A stretch of DNA of 64,000 bases from positions 124,001 through 188,000 of the forward strand of contig NC_018944.1 in the NCBI RefSeq assembly GCF_000304475.1, written 5' to 3'. The notes below the pieces were generated by a model. That model was not told the origin of the DNA, did no database searches, and saw nothing but the letters and a program-made list of their open reading frames with translations. Origin of the DNA: Kazachstania africana CBS 2517 (Eukaryota; Ascomycota; Saccharomycetes; Saccharomycetales; Saccharomycetaceae). Of this stretch, positions 1 to 10,024 are shown piece after piece. Positions within the stretch are counted from its first letter, which is position 1. Each line of letters opens with the position of its first letter. Position numbers and translations under genes: made by a program.

Positions 1-20
1 GGCGTAGCCACGAAGAAAAT

Positions 21-980
21 CTATAACTTTTTATAAATATATTTTTCAACACATACAGATGACGAATCATTGGTAACCTTTGTGGAAAAACCATAAAGAT
101 CTTTGCTCTCTATGATCCTTAGTTCCATTTCTTTCATCCCCTCCACGACTCCCATTTTAGCCACTGTTGCCTTTGAAGCAAAGCTTCTTGTAACATGTAA
201 CACTTTTTGAACAACTGTTATAACTTCATTAACCTGTTCTTCGAACTTTAAATCACTTTCTTTGTCGCTGATTAGCAATTTATGGATTCTATCTAACAGT
301 AGTGCTGAAAATAAGTCACCAACGCCGGTAAAATAAGATTGAATTTGAGGTATGCGGTAAATAATTGCATCTTTATCCCGCATCGAGGCAACACAATAAA
401 TGAAACCCTCATCATCAAATATTTTAGCGTCACATGAAGTGACAATAATTACAGGAATACTTTGATGTAAGGATTTCAGAGCAGATTTCAGATCTTCCTT
501 TGAAGAAATTTTTTCACCACATAAAATTTCTAGTTCAAATTGATTTGGTGTTATTATATCGACAATGCCAGATAATGCCAATTTTCTATATTCAGGAATA
601 ACATCATCGTTAACGTACATCTTACCTTCATCTCCCATAACGGGATCCATGAGCCAAATTGATTTAGGGTTTGATTTTTTATAATTAGTATAATGTGAAC
701 CAACTACTTCAACACAATCCTTGTTCGGCAGATACCCAGAAAGAAGTCCATCATAATCGTGAGGAAAATTCCTAAAAAGGCCACTCAGTAGTTTTTTCAT
801 TGTTTCATGGTCTGTTATACTGCCAAATACTTTATCCATACCATAGCCGGTATGATTCGAAAATTGGACTGTATTGCAACAATCCACATCCCATCCTAGA
901 CACTGTAAAGGAAAAGTGGCTGCCTTGTTACCAACATAACCATGCACCACATGTGATTGAGTAGCTATCAAACGAGGCAT
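21..980 (-). CDS. BUD16: Pyridoxal kinase (BUD16 ortholog)
   Basis: Putative pyridoxal kinase of the ribokinase-like family, which phosphorylates vitamin B6 vitamers to pyridoxal 5'-phosphate in the cytosol. The N-terminus MPRLIATQSHVVHGYVGNK is nearly identical to S. cerevisiae Bud16 and carries the substrate-binding SHVVHGYVGN segment. The middle has the family motif WLMDPVMGDEG, and TPNQFELEIL and the anion-hole stretch YFTGVGDLFSALL follow. The protein is 319 aa against about 312 in S. cerevisiae. An in-frame extension upstream begins with TTG, so I start at the ATG at 980. It is closer to Bud16 than to its sister Bud17, which has YRGWDVDVLN where this has CLGWDVDCCN. It sits next to VMA3, as on the S. 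cerevisiae chromosome V left arm. Confidence 0.95.
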   Translation of the reverse strand: MPRLIATQSHVVHGYVGNKAATFPLQCLGWDVDCCNTVQFSNHTGYGMDKVFGSITDHETMKKLLSGLFRNFPHDYDGLLSGYLPNKDCVEVVGSHYTNYKKSNPKSIWLMDPVMGDEGKMYVNDDVIPEYRKLALSGIVDIITPNQFELEILCGEKISSKEDLKSALKSLHQSIPVIIVTSCDAKIFDDEGFIYCVASMRDKDAIIYRIPQIQSYFTGVGDLFSALLLDRIHKLLISDKESDLKFEEQVNEVITVVQKVLHVTRSFASKATVAKMGVVEGMKEMELRIIESKDLYGFSTKVTNDSSSVCVEKYIYKKL

Positions 981-2098
981 ATAAAGTAATTTTAATATCA
1001 AAAAAGTAGCAAATAACCTGCAATGGGGTTCCAGATCACAGTAATCTGTCTGATTTCCTTAGTATGCTCTTGCTTTTTTATATATGCTTCTCTCGAAGAT
1101 GTTTTCAGCATGAATCATTTTTTTTTTCCAATTTACGCAGTTTCTCGAAATCTTGAAGTGTCGATCAAACTGTGAATCAGGAACGACAGACTAACTTCTG
1201 ACTCTCCAATCCATACGTGACAGTAAGATACTCCGCGCAGCTACGGTGGCAACCTTAGTAGATGCTAATTAGATGAATTTGAAGCATCTGCCCTGAAAAG
1301 TAGGCGATGCCTGGCTATGGAATTATGGAAATGTCGTTTTTCGAAGGGTTGAAACTGGAAAATCTAGAAAAATAGGTGCAGAATGATTCCAGACGATGTT
1401 CGACTATCTGGTAGCCTGATCCTCTAATGCTCAGAGTTCTATTTTAAAAGGTTGCATCGGATGCATTCTGATGGCCATTTACAATAAACAGACGTAAATC
1501 GTACATTTCTCTCTACATGCTCTGTCGGGCCAATCTATGCAGCATTGTTTCCTTTCTTTTAAATTCCGATCCCAACTTTGCCTATTAGGAAAATTTCCTT
1601 CCCGTAGTGGGATTTCCTCTTTAATAATTTGGTCATAGATCGACTAATTTAGCAAGTGACTACTTAAATTGTTCTTCTATGCATCCATATCGTTCAAACA
1701 TCATTTCTGCCAGTAGGGATGATCGAAATGACCTTCATGGACATACCACGCCTTCCCAATTTATCTTTGTCGTTCAGCACCCTCTCAATACTTACATATT
1801 CCGTAACAACTCATTGGCCATTTATTCACTTTATAGAATGAAGGCAACAATTACAGATAGTCTTAAGTAACATACCTGGGCTAACCAATAAGAAAGCGCC
1901 AACACTAAACATGGGAGTGAAACTGTTCCAAATAAGTATTCGATGACTTAGCATCTATGAGCTCAAAAAAATATCTTCTAATATTGGGAATATTTTCAGT
2001 CAACTACACCCGTTAACTTCTGGAATGGCAATATATTGACATTTCAATGTTTTGATAATTAGAATGACAAATTTAGAATGTTATAGAAGAATTGAACA

Positions 2099-2220
2099 AT
2101 AATTATGGTGTGATATACACGACCATGTATTGACACGAAATAATTATGGTCTGATAAACACGAATACATATTATCATGCATAATTATGGTACGATAATTA
2201 TGACAACGTAGTGACTCGTA
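2099..2220. repeat. Degenerate 40-41 bp tandem repeat, about three copies
   Basis: The word AATTATGGT recurs at 2101, 2142 and 2182, each time followed by a related (T/C/A)(G/C)GATA stretch and then an ACACGA-like block. Spacing is 41 and 40 bp. The copies have drifted, so this is an old minisatellite or part of a decayed element. It is upstream of the tRNA gene. Confidence 0.55.
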
Positions 2221-2255
2221 AATCTAGAACATGATAATTGCCATAAATCAAAATA

Positions 2256-2423
2256 TGTTGGAAAAAGTATAGATACTCAGGTGAACACTGAAGTTTGATC
2301 AAAGTTTGTATCATTTTATATCATTTTATATTATGATTATATTTTATATATAACCAGTGCTTTATTTGGTATAACCATTGATTAGTAAGAATTATTTTAA
2401 TTATTTGACTGACATCCACAACA
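2256..2423. mobile_element. Possible decayed solo LTR upstream of tRNA-iMet
   Basis: A 168-bp AT-rich segment starts with TGTTGG and ends with CCACAACA, giving the TGTTG...CAACA termini typical of yeast Ty LTRs. It ends about 160 bp upstream of the initiator tRNA gene, where Ty1/Ty3-type elements prefer to insert. It has an internal TATA-rich stretch. Against it: the flanks (AAATA and TGAAC) are not a target-site duplication, the segment is shorter than known S. cerevisiae LTRs, and no internal element is present. The call rests on termini and position only. Confidence 0.25.
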
Positions 2424-2584
2424 TGAACAATATTAACGAAAATAATATAAAGGGATCATCCTCTGATCTTCCTTCACGTCATTAACAAATAAACCGAAAA
2501 TATTGTCATCTCTGCTTTGGAGGTCACGTGGGCCATGTATTTATGTTGGTTAAAAAATGGTCTCTACAAATGTTAAGAATTAGC

Positions 2585-2656
2585 AGCGCCGTGGCGCAGT
2601 GGAAGCGCGCAGGGCTCATAACCCTGATGTCCTCTGATCGAAACAGAGCGGCGCTA
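2585..2656 (+). tRNA. Initiator tRNA-Met (CAT)
   Basis: A 72-nt gene, colinear with S. cerevisiae initiator tRNA-Met, without intron or encoded CCA. It shows the initiator hallmarks: the A1-U72 pair, a CAT anticodon in the loop CTCATAA, three G-C pairs at the base of the anticodon stem (GGG/CCC), and a T-loop reading ATCGAAA rather than TTC. Two bases differ from the S. cerevisiae sequence as I know it: the T-stem is CTCTG/CAGAG instead of CTCGG/CCGAG, a compensatory G-C to T-A swap. T-runs at 2658-2661 and 2674-2679 can end Pol III transcription. Confidence 0.97.
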
Positions 2657-2873
2657 ATTTTCCTTTTGAGAAATTTTTTGAGATTCGTTTGAAATGATAA
2701 ACCGGGTGACCTCTGAGCTTCTGATTTTATGAGCAATTAAGCCTAAAAAGGAAGGCAATGCAGCCTAGAGTAGCATGGACAGTACAATACAGTTGATACT
2801 GAAGAAAATTACCATAGCTATTAGATATATTGGCTGACATACTAGAATACTACAACCATTCACTTTAAACGAT

Positions 2874-3356
2874 ATGAGTGATTTATGTCCAGTTTATGCA
2901 CCTTTCTTTGGTGCAATGGGTTGCGCAGCCGCAATTATATTCACTTCCTTTGGTGCAGCTTACGGTACTGCAAAATCGGGTGTTGGGATTTGTGCTACAT
3001 GTGTTTTAAGACCTGATCTTCTTTTCAAGAATATCGTTCCAGTTATTATGGCTGGTATTATTGCAATTTATGGACTGGTTGTGTCCGTCTTAATCGTTTA
3101 TTCTTTAGGTCAAAAACAAGCTTTATACACAGGGTTTATTCAGCTAGGTGCTGGCCTTTCAGTCGGCTTGAGTGGTGCCGCTGCAGGGTTTGCTATCGGT
3201 ATTGTCGGTGATGCAGGTGTCAGAGGTACCTCTCAGCAGCCAAGACTGTTTGTTGGTATGATCTTAATTTTAATTTTTGCAGAAGTTTTGGGTTTATATG
3301 GGTTGATTGTTGCCTTACTATTAAACTCTAGAGCTACTCAAGACGTTATTTGCTAA
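2874..3356 (+). CDS. VMA3: V-ATPase proteolipid subunit c (VMA3)
   Basis: Subunit c of the vacuolar H+-ATPase Vo ring, which carries protons across the vacuolar membrane. The 160 aa form four hydrophobic helices. The proton-carrying glutamate is E137 in [11 protein letters not shown] on helix 4. The N-terminus ([13 protein letters not shown]) and C-terminus ([13 protein letters not shown]) match S. cerevisiae Vma3 almost exactly, at the same length. Vma11 is the closest paralog, but its N-terminus differs. The gene faces NUP85, and a pure TA repeat lies just after its stop. Confidence 0.97.
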   Translation: MSDLCPVYAPFFGAMGCAAAIIFTSFGAAYGTAKSGVGICATCVLRPDLLFKNIVPVIMAGIIAIYGLVVSVLIVYSLGQKQALYTGFIQLGAGLSVGLSGAAAGFAIGIVGDAGVRGTSQQPRLFVGMILILIFAEVLGLYGLIVALLLNSRATQDVIC

Positions 3357-3395
3357 ATTTAGTAAACTTTTCCATTCTCAACTCTTCAATTCATG

Positions 3396-3419
3396 TATAT
3401 ATATATATATATATATATA
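3396..3419. repeat. (TA)12 microsatellite
   Basis: Twelve uninterrupted TA units lie between the convergent 3' ends of VMA3 and NUP85. Such TA tracts can serve as yeast 3'-end efficiency elements for either gene. Confidence 0.9.
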
Positions 3420-3524
3420 CTAAACCAAGTTAACCAAATAAAAGATATTCCTTCCGATCAACAGGTTTACCATCCGTAATAATAGATTCCTGTGCGAGTG
3501 TAGCTTACATATAAATAAATAATT

Positions 3525-5801
3525 TTACATGAATTCCTGGCAAAGTTTGTAGCTTAATTTTTGTCTAATAAGTATCAGCAACTCATCTAAATTGTCAGGC
3601 AATAATTTTGCGAGTACTTCATCATTTGTATCATGGGAATGATCTAAGATAGCTTGATATACATTTTGACACTTATCATCATTTGAATCCCATCTTTTCT
3701 CTATTACATCGATTACGCTGATTACAGTTTTTTCACTTACTTTCTTGGAATTATCAATCAAATAAATTGGATACAGAAATTTTGCCATGAGTAAGATCAA
3801 GTAGTAACTCGGCAGATATTGGAATTCAATTAATGTTACCAATAAAGCCAATGCTTCTTCCCAAAATTCTCTCTCTTTGGCTTGATAAAACTTGTACAAA
3901 ACAGCATATGGCGCTAAAGTTTGTCTCATGGCACCTGTAACCAAATTATTAACAATATCTTCCGAAAGAAACATTTCGTCGTTCTCTTTGTTTGTTACAA
4001 TTGCATTCAAAATTTCATCATCTAATGGTCTACCATTGATTGCTGAGGCTTCAAACAATGTCCAGGAATAATCTTTCACCAGATCGAATTTACCTGCTTT
4101 ACTGAAATTAGTCATTGCCTCTATCGTCTTACCTTCATATATCATAGAACTACCCAATTTTGTAAATAATGAAGTTGCTACGTGAGGCAATTTCCATTTG
4201 GCACAAACGCTCAGCATCCATTCAATATCATCGTTCGTCTCAAATGGATAGTGATGCATTAATTCACTGATTGCTGTTTTTTTACAACTTGTAGTTAATG
4301 TTGGCGTTAATGTTATCAGACCGATGGCAACGGGCCATACAGCCCTGTTCCCCAATGAACATAATTCGAATGCAAAACTACTTAATAAATAAGAAGCCAT
4401 ACCATTTTTTGGCGAAAATAAATCTTCTGCAATTGTAACTTCGTCATCAATCATAACATCTTGGAGAGATCCAATATTATTCTCTAGTAAACCCTTTGCA
4501 TGACAGATGGCGGCTGAAAAAGCTGCAGTACACGTGTCTAGAGACTCCAATACTGGTAAAATTGAGTAGATATCACCTTTAATAATATCCACACATGACT
4601 GTTCCCAATTGTTTGTAACGTCTAATGGTTTAGATTGTAATGATAGTTGTAAATATTCATCTATCAATTCCATAGTGGGGATATAGTATAACAAAAACCC
4701 AGAGACCGACTCATACCAGGTATTGGAATAGTAAAGAATCTTATGCTGGTTACCACTGATTAATAAAAGGGTATCTTCGATATGATCCCGTAATTCTCCT
4801 GACACGGATGTTTCCGTGTTTGAAAACATTTGAGCCAATTCTAAGGTTAAAGATTTCCATTCTCTGAAGGATGATTCATCTGAATCTATGGGATATTTTT
4901 TCAAAAGTTCAATTAAATCTAGGATAGCGTTTGATGATACTTTACATGTCTTTCCTAGAAATGGTAAAAAACCACTTCTCTCTATGCAGCCAATAGCTTG
5001 ATCGAATAAACCTCTTAACAGCAATTGATTAACTAACTTCCAAAAGATTGGTAGAATGAAGACTTCAGTCTCTGTTGATATACCAAAGATTTGTTCAATA
5101 TATTCACTATTCGGTTCACCGTCAGATCTGTTTATCCAATTAATAAGACCTGAAATAAATATACCTCGTATATTATAATCGGTGCCATTTCTATTATTGG
5201 CTGTTGGATAATCCAGAGTGAAATGAAAGAGTTTCAAACAATTTAAGATAGTTAGACTTTCTTCTAATTCTAAAACTTTATCAATATTAGAGTATTTTGA
5301 GGTGTCATTCAATGAATCAATATATACCTCGAGTTCGGTAACTACTGCCTCCATTGCCAAGTTAACTGTTTCGATATGATTTTGTTCGAATGTAGAATTG
5401 ATTAACCCAATTGTTTGAACGGAATAAATTCTATCATTACCCATGGAATCGTATATTTCAAAAAGTTTTGAAACGTAATTGATGAAAGCTGGGGAGTCAT
5501 TCAATTTTGGTAGTCTAAACGGATACAAATCTGTCATTTTGTCCTCAGTGAAATATGCAAAATTTTGTAAGGAATTTGGTGATAGTTTGAATTTCAGCCT
5601 TTTACCAAGTTCATCTGATTTCAATGGTTGATATTTCCTCGAAGAGGTCAATCTAAGTAAAACTTCTCCATTTGGGAGAATATCTTCCATCGATGAATCC
5701 TCCATGCTTTCATCATTATCTTCCTTTGATTTTGAATCGTAATCATCGACAAATCCTAGTGAATCGGGGTTCATTAGCAACTCTTCCGTACTCTGGTACA
5801 T
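3525..5801 (-). CDS. NUP85: Nucleoporin Nup85 (Y-complex)
   Basis: Structural nucleoporin of the Nup84 Y-shaped complex, where it binds Seh1 and joins the short arm of the pore scaffold. The 758 aa match S. cerevisiae Nup85 (744 aa) along most of the length. Clear landmarks are NLAMEAVVTELEVYID, LINWINRSDGEPNSEYIEQ, QAIGCIERSGFLPFL, NGMASYLLSSFAFELCSLG and the C-terminus KLCQEFM. The acidic, Ser-rich N-terminal 60 residues diverge, as expected for the disordered start. The open frame extends to a GTG at 5828, and I use the ATG at 5801. It is divergent from URB2, as on S. cerevisiae chromosome X. Confidence 0.96.
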   Translation of the reverse strand: MYQSTEELLMNPDSLGFVDDYDSKSKEDNDESMEDSSMEDILPNGEVLLRLTSSRKYQPLKSDELGKRLKFKLSPNSLQNFAYFTEDKMTDLYPFRLPKLNDSPAFINYVSKLFEIYDSMGNDRIYSVQTIGLINSTFEQNHIETVNLAMEAVVTELEVYIDSLNDTSKYSNIDKVLELEESLTILNCLKLFHFTLDYPTANNRNGTDYNIRGIFISGLINWINRSDGEPNSEYIEQIFGISTETEVFILPIFWKLVNQLLLRGLFDQAIGCIERSGFLPFLGKTCKVSSNAILDLIELLKKYPIDSDESSFREWKSLTLELAQMFSNTETSVSGELRDHIEDTLLLISGNQHKILYYSNTWYESVSGFLLYYIPTMELIDEYLQLSLQSKPLDVTNNWEQSCVDIIKGDIYSILPVLESLDTCTAAFSAAICHAKGLLENNIGSLQDVMIDDEVTIAEDLFSPKNGMASYLLSSFAFELCSLGNRAVWPVAIGLITLTPTLTTSCKKTAISELMHHYPFETNDDIEWMLSVCAKWKLPHVATSLFTKLGSSMIYEGKTIEAMTNFSKAGKFDLVKDYSWTLFEASAINGRPLDDEILNAIVTNKENDEMFLSEDIVNNLVTGAMRQTLAPYAVLYKFYQAKEREFWEEALALLVTLIEFQYLPSYYLILLMAKFLYPIYLIDNSKKVSEKTVISVIDVIEKRWDSNDDKCQNVYQAILDHSHDTNDEVLAKLLPDNLDELLILIRQKLSYKLCQEFM

Positions 5802-6403
5802 CTTTGAAATCGCTACAATGGAATTCACTAGTCAAAAAGGGCTACGTAATTACTGGAACGATAGCACACCTTCCTTACTTTCCCATTAAATGGTCCTCTT
5901 GGTACATGTTTTTTCCATCAGAAAAAAATATCCATATCTTGCGATCCGATGGGCTAGTGTTACCCGCATGGTAAGACTTAATAATAAATATCATTCAGGA
6001 ACCAGCTCAAATGGCTGTTCCACAATATTACCCACATTCTCCTCGAATACTGCGTTTAGTACCACCAAGATATGTCCCAAAGAAAATGTCCAGAGCAAGA
6101 AATAGCACTCGTATTATAGGTTTTGCCACGAAAAATGGCCATACGAGGTTACTAAAGGGAGCAAGAACTAGACAAGATGCATCCGTTCGACATTGAATTG
6201 AGGATTTCTCGAGGAAAATGTATTTGCAGAGTTCAATTCACCGTTATAGTATGTCTATTTTCCATATTCAATCCTTTATTATTCAGACTTTTTTTTTTCC
6301 AAACTTGAAAAATTTTGCGATGAGCTTTTGAAATTTATTAGTACGATGAATTTATACAGTAGAGAGTTTACTAGCATCTAGAAGACAGTGGGTAAAGACG
6401 CTG
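5802..6403. other. Divergent NUP85/URB2 promoter region
   Basis: About 600 bp shared promoter. Its main visible elements are the RRPE and PAC boxes near URB2 (listed separately) and a T-run at about 6290-6299. Short open frames at 5890-6105 and 6011-6196 overlap one another and resemble nothing I know, so I do not call them genes. Confidence 0.7.
6306..6326 (+). promoter_or_regulatory. RRPE and PAC boxes of URB2
   Basis: TGAAAAATTTT (6306-6316), the perfect RRPE word, abuts GCGATGAGCT (6317-6326), a perfect PAC core. They end 77 bp before the URB2 ATG. RRPE (Stb3) plus PAC (Dot6/Tod6) is the standard pair for yeast ribosome-biogenesis genes, which fits the role of Urb2. Confidence 0.85.
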
Positions 6404-9400
6404 ATGGCCATGGCATTTCCTACTTCAGCTGAAGCAATGACGAAATTGCTACGTTCCAAAGAAATTAAAACGGAAGAATTAGCAAAGATCATGCAGAAAT
6501 TTGATGATTTGACATTCTGTTTTCCAAATAAAGAAATCTTTGCTATCGAGTTGATTCAAGATAGATGGAATGATGTGAAGAGACCAGAATTCAAACTGGA
6601 TTCCATGATATGGGAGACGTACGTCGATATGTGGGCGAAAGTCAATAATGATGAGAGGCTTTTCAAGAAAATTTTTAAAAATTTGAAGTTCACTAATCTA
6701 CTAATTCAAACTTTCCAAATACAGAACGACCCGAACGGCGTATTCCTCAGGAAACTTCTAAGAACATGCAAGTTGATTAACTCAATGGTTACAATAGACG
6801 TATCTTTTGATAATAGTTGCAAACTCTTGGCTGGCGCATTAAAATGCCTTTTGATCGTCTCCATTGACGAATTTGATAACACAGAGAGGAATGCGTTACT
6901 CATGGAACTAATGACTATGGCTGAATTAGATCATATCCCAGAAGTCACAGGGAAATCATCAAACATCTATTGCAGTACTATGCTATATCCTACAATCAAC
7001 TACGTTGCACAAACATCTCAAAATAATGCTGATTCAGTAACCAAACTTTCTGGATATTTGGGGAAGTTTGTATTCCATGAAAATAATAATTCAAATTTGG
7101 CAAAATTATTGGGAAAATTTTTTGAAACTAATAAAACTTTAGATTCTGCCGTTGTCATGGTACTTTTCCAAAAAGCCATACAATTCTTATCAAAGAACAA
7201 CTTCAAAGAGTTAGAAATTTTATTCACATTTATCGTAACTATTCAACCTTCAATAACGGCAGCTCTATTGAACGAACTCTCATTATCAAAGAAGACCATG
7301 TCCCATGATTTTCTAACTGAACTGTTCAAGAAGAACCTTGAATCGAATGAAACACATAGTGAAACTTTCTGGAATCTATTCTTACAACTTTTAAATCTAG
7401 ACATTGAAATTGGTATTGAAAATTCTGATACTTTAATGAACTTGATCGAAGAGAATTTCAAAGAAAGAGCCACATTTGTGACCAAACTTTGGGCTAAACT
7501 CGTTTCATGTTATATAAATGCAAGAGAATTGCCACAATTTTTGAAAAAATGGCAAGATTATTCAATTAGTCAACAATCGCAACTATTTATGGAGACTCCA
7601 GAGCTTTCTATGGAAGTCTCCAAGGGTATTGTAAATTTATCAACAAGCCAACTGAGGGAAATATTATCACAAACAGTGGACACTATAATAAATGGCTCAG
7701 AAGATCAATACGGATACAGTGCATTGAGAACCTATTTAAAGGGCCTGCCGATGCTATCGTTTACCATTCTACCAGAATTTAAGCATGTTCTCTCAAAAAT
7801 TTTCGAAATTGAAGAAATGGATAAATTCTGGGACATCAAATATTTGATTTTGAATGTCTATGACGATATATTGCCTGCTCAATCTATTTCTACCGAAGAA
7901 ATCAATCTACTACTAAACCATTCGGATAATGAATCCGCTGAATTCTATTATTACTTCTTCAAATTAAGAGAATATGAAGCTTTTGATTTCACCAAAATCG
8001 AATCGAGATTAATGGCCCTCTTAGAAAGTGACGGACTTTCTAGCGATGCCAGGCGTACCTTCTTGGAAAATACCTTTGTAAATTGGTCTTCAATAATTAA
8101 TTCAGCGTTTTCAAAAGAAAATATCAACAAGTTGATCTCAATGATTGTAACGAAGGTGGAATATATTGATTTACTGAATATATTTTTCGAAAATGACGAT
8201 TTTTTCGAAGAAGATAACATTGTATTTCACCTTGTCAATAATATTTCCAAATTATGCAATGAAGGATCTGCTATTACCTTTATGACTAAAATACCATTAC
8301 AATGCTATAATAAAAACACCAGAATTGAACTTATTAACACTCTTTCTTCAAAATCTGTTCTGACATCGTCGGATATAAATTTATTAGTACATTTGTTAGC
8401 AAGCCCAACATTCAAATCAAACATCGAGAGGCAGTTCGAAAGACTACAAGATCTTACCTCGAAAACATCAGATACCACATCTTCTTTAAATAAATTCAAC
8501 ACGATCGTCTTTGAAACAGTATGGAAAAATCATGTTTTACAGATCAAAGAAGCAACCAGTAGAACATTTGTCGATTCTGTCATCAGTGAAATATCTGACA
8601 GGCTACTCGGGACTAACTTCGATAGACTTGGCGTTGAATTGGCGTATTCGATTTTGACCACTTCTCCAACAGAGATAGCCAAGGATCTAGCACACAAATT
8701 CATCAACTTTGGATTCCATACAATAAAGTCGTCTGATATAGACGACAGCCTATTATCATGGATGTTAAACTGTCTTTACACAATTTTTATGAACATTGTG
8801 GTTATTACTGATGAACAGAAATCAGCAATCAAATCGATAACGGCAGATCTAATGAAAAGGAACAATATTGATGCATCACTACTAAGTTCCACCTTTTTAC
8901 TCAACTCGGTCTTTTTCGATGACAAATTACAACTTCTATATGCTCAATATATCGTTGCGAGAACTATGGGTTGCCAGAAAGATATTTTATTGCCTTCGGT
9001 GGAAGCAGTCATAGCTCGTAAAGTCAAAGAAGAGACAGGTTATGATGATTTCAATTCTGCTTTTGCATCTACAGTTAAATGTTTCGCAGAGCCTATCACA
9101 GATGTATATCTTGAATGCACGATAGAGCTATACCAAGTACAAACAAGACATATTTCTAAAGGCAACACGATAGGGTCACACCTTTTCGTAAAATCAATAA
9201 TTGAATTCTACACAAATCTATTAAACCTCAATGCTTCGGTGGAACAAGCGTTGGCTCTCGTTGCAGTTTTACAAGATCTTCTGGTTTCAAAACCATGGTT
9301 ATTCACTCAATACTGTGTTGAAATCTTATTTGCATTATGTTTTGCATTGTCCAACCTCATAATCTCAGCATCAAATAGTACAGAGAACAATGATGAAATA

Positions 9401-9886
9401 TTTATTGGCACTATAAAAATTATATCAAATATATTATTAGTTCATAGGGTTAAATTATCCAATCGTCAACATTTAGTCAATACATTATTGTGCCAATACT
9501 TGGATATCATCTCTCAAAGCAAAAAAAAGAATTTAACCTCAGAATCTGCTAAAGCTCTTTCAAGATTGATAACAGATTTTTGTGAACCATCTAACATTTC
9601 TAATAACAAAAACGATAGTAAATTAAATTCTCAAGTAAGTACTATTAGACAAAGGTTGAGGAGAGATGTACCATTTTTATTAATAAAATATATTCATCTA
9701 TCGATTATCTCACCATTTGACTCGTCCATTAGAAGGGAATTGACACGAGGTATATTCTCTATTTTCAATTTGCTATCCCAAAATGACCTCAGCATGGTCA
9801 ATTCCATATTAGACTCTGCTGGTAAGCAATATTTCAGGTCACTATATGTCGAATATAAAAAATCTGGAAAATGGCGTGAGGATTGA
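6404..9886 (+). CDS. URB2: Urb2, 60S ribosome biogenesis factor
   Basis: Large nucleolar protein needed for early pre-60S assembly. Family assignment rests on length (1160 aa against about 1174), helical content without any recognisable catalytic motif, the divergent position next to NUP85 exactly as YJR041C/YJR042W, and the RRPE/PAC promoter. The C-terminal part (LRRDVPFLLIKYIHL... SGKWRED) resembles the conserved Urb2/Npa2 C-terminal domain, which I infer rather than prove. The start is ATG at 6404; a second ATG two codons later (MAMAF) could also be used. No intron is needed. Urb2 sequences evolve fast, so identity rests partly on synteny. Confidence 0.9.
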   Translation: MAMAFPTSAEAMTKLLRSKEIKTEELAKIMQKFDDLTFCFPNKEIFAIELIQDRWNDVKRPEFKLDSMIWETYVDMWAKVNNDERLFKKIFKNLKFTNLLIQTFQIQNDPNGVFLRKLLRTCKLINSMVTIDVSFDNSCKLLAGALKCLLIVSIDEFDNTERNALLMELMTMAELDHIPEVTGKSSNIYCSTMLYPTINYVAQTSQNNADSVTKLSGYLGKFVFHENNNSNLAKLLGKFFETNKTLDSAVVMVLFQKAIQFLSKNNFKELEILFTFIVTIQPSITAALLNELSLSKKTMSHDFLTELFKKNLESNETHSETFWNLFLQLLNLDIEIGIENSDTLMNLIEENFKERATFVTKLWAKLVSCYINARELPQFLKKWQDYSISQQSQLFMETPELSMEVSKGIVNLSTSQLREILSQTVDTIINGSEDQYGYSALRTYLKGLPMLSFTILPEFKHVLSKIFEIEEMDKFWDIKYLILNVYDDILPAQSISTEEINLLLNHSDNESAEFYYYFFKLREYEAFDFTKIESRLMALLESDGLSSDARRTFLENTFVNWSSIINSAFSKENINKLISMIVTKVEYIDLLNIFFENDDFFEEDNIVFHLVNNISKLCNEGSAITFMTKIPLQCYNKNTRIELINTLSSKSVLTSSDINLLVHLLASPTFKSNIERQFERLQDLTSKTSDTTSSLNKFNTIVFETVWKNHVLQIKEATSRTFVDSVISEISDRLLGTNFDRLGVELAYSILTTSPTEIAKDLAHKFINFGFHTIKSSDIDDSLLSWMLNCLYTIFMNIVVITDEQKSAIKSITADLMKRNNIDASLLSSTFLLNSVFFDDKLQLLYAQYIVARTMGCQKDILLPSVEAVIARKVKEETGYDDFNSAFASTVKCFAEPITDVYLECTIELYQVQTRHISKGNTIGSHLFVKSIIEFYTNLLNLNASVEQALALVAVLQDLLVSKPWLFTQYCVEILFALCFALSNLIISASNSTENNDEIFIGTIKIISNILLVHRVKLSNRQHLVNTLLCQYLDIISQSKKKNLTSESAKALSRLITDFCEPSNISNNKNDSKLNSQVSTIRQRLRRDVPFLLIKYIHLSIISPFDSSIRRELTRGIFSIFNLLSQNDLSMVNSILDSAGKQYFRSLYVEYKKSGKWRED

Positions 9887-10024
9887 ATACATCTCAACAA
9901 TCTGTATTAATATATACAAATGATGTACTGACTGCATATCTAATGCGCTATTTAAAATTTTTGCGATTAGCAAGTAAGTCTTAGTATATATAGTTCGTGA
10001 TTACGTACACAACCCGAAGAAAGT

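Larger units (their letters stand above)
981..2584. other. Long gene-free spacer between BUD16 and tRNA-iMet
   Basis: About 1.6 kb without a credible gene. The part next to BUD16 (about 981-1140) should hold its promoter and has a T-run at 1119-1128. The middle (about 1150-2090) shows only short random frames. The right part contains a 40-41 bp degenerate tandem repeat (2099-2220) and a possible solo LTR (2256-2423), both listed separately. Such a long spacer is unusual in this compact window and lies upstream of a tRNA gene, the usual landing zone of yeast Ty elements. Confidence 0.6.

Noticed and set aside
1679..1870. A 63-aa open frame in the BUD16-tRNA spacer
   Set aside because: Short, no recognisable features, and no support from neighbouring gene order.
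5890..6196. Two short basic open frames between NUP85 and URB2
   Set aside because: They overlap, lie in the shared promoter, and match no small ribosomal or mitochondrial protein I recognise.
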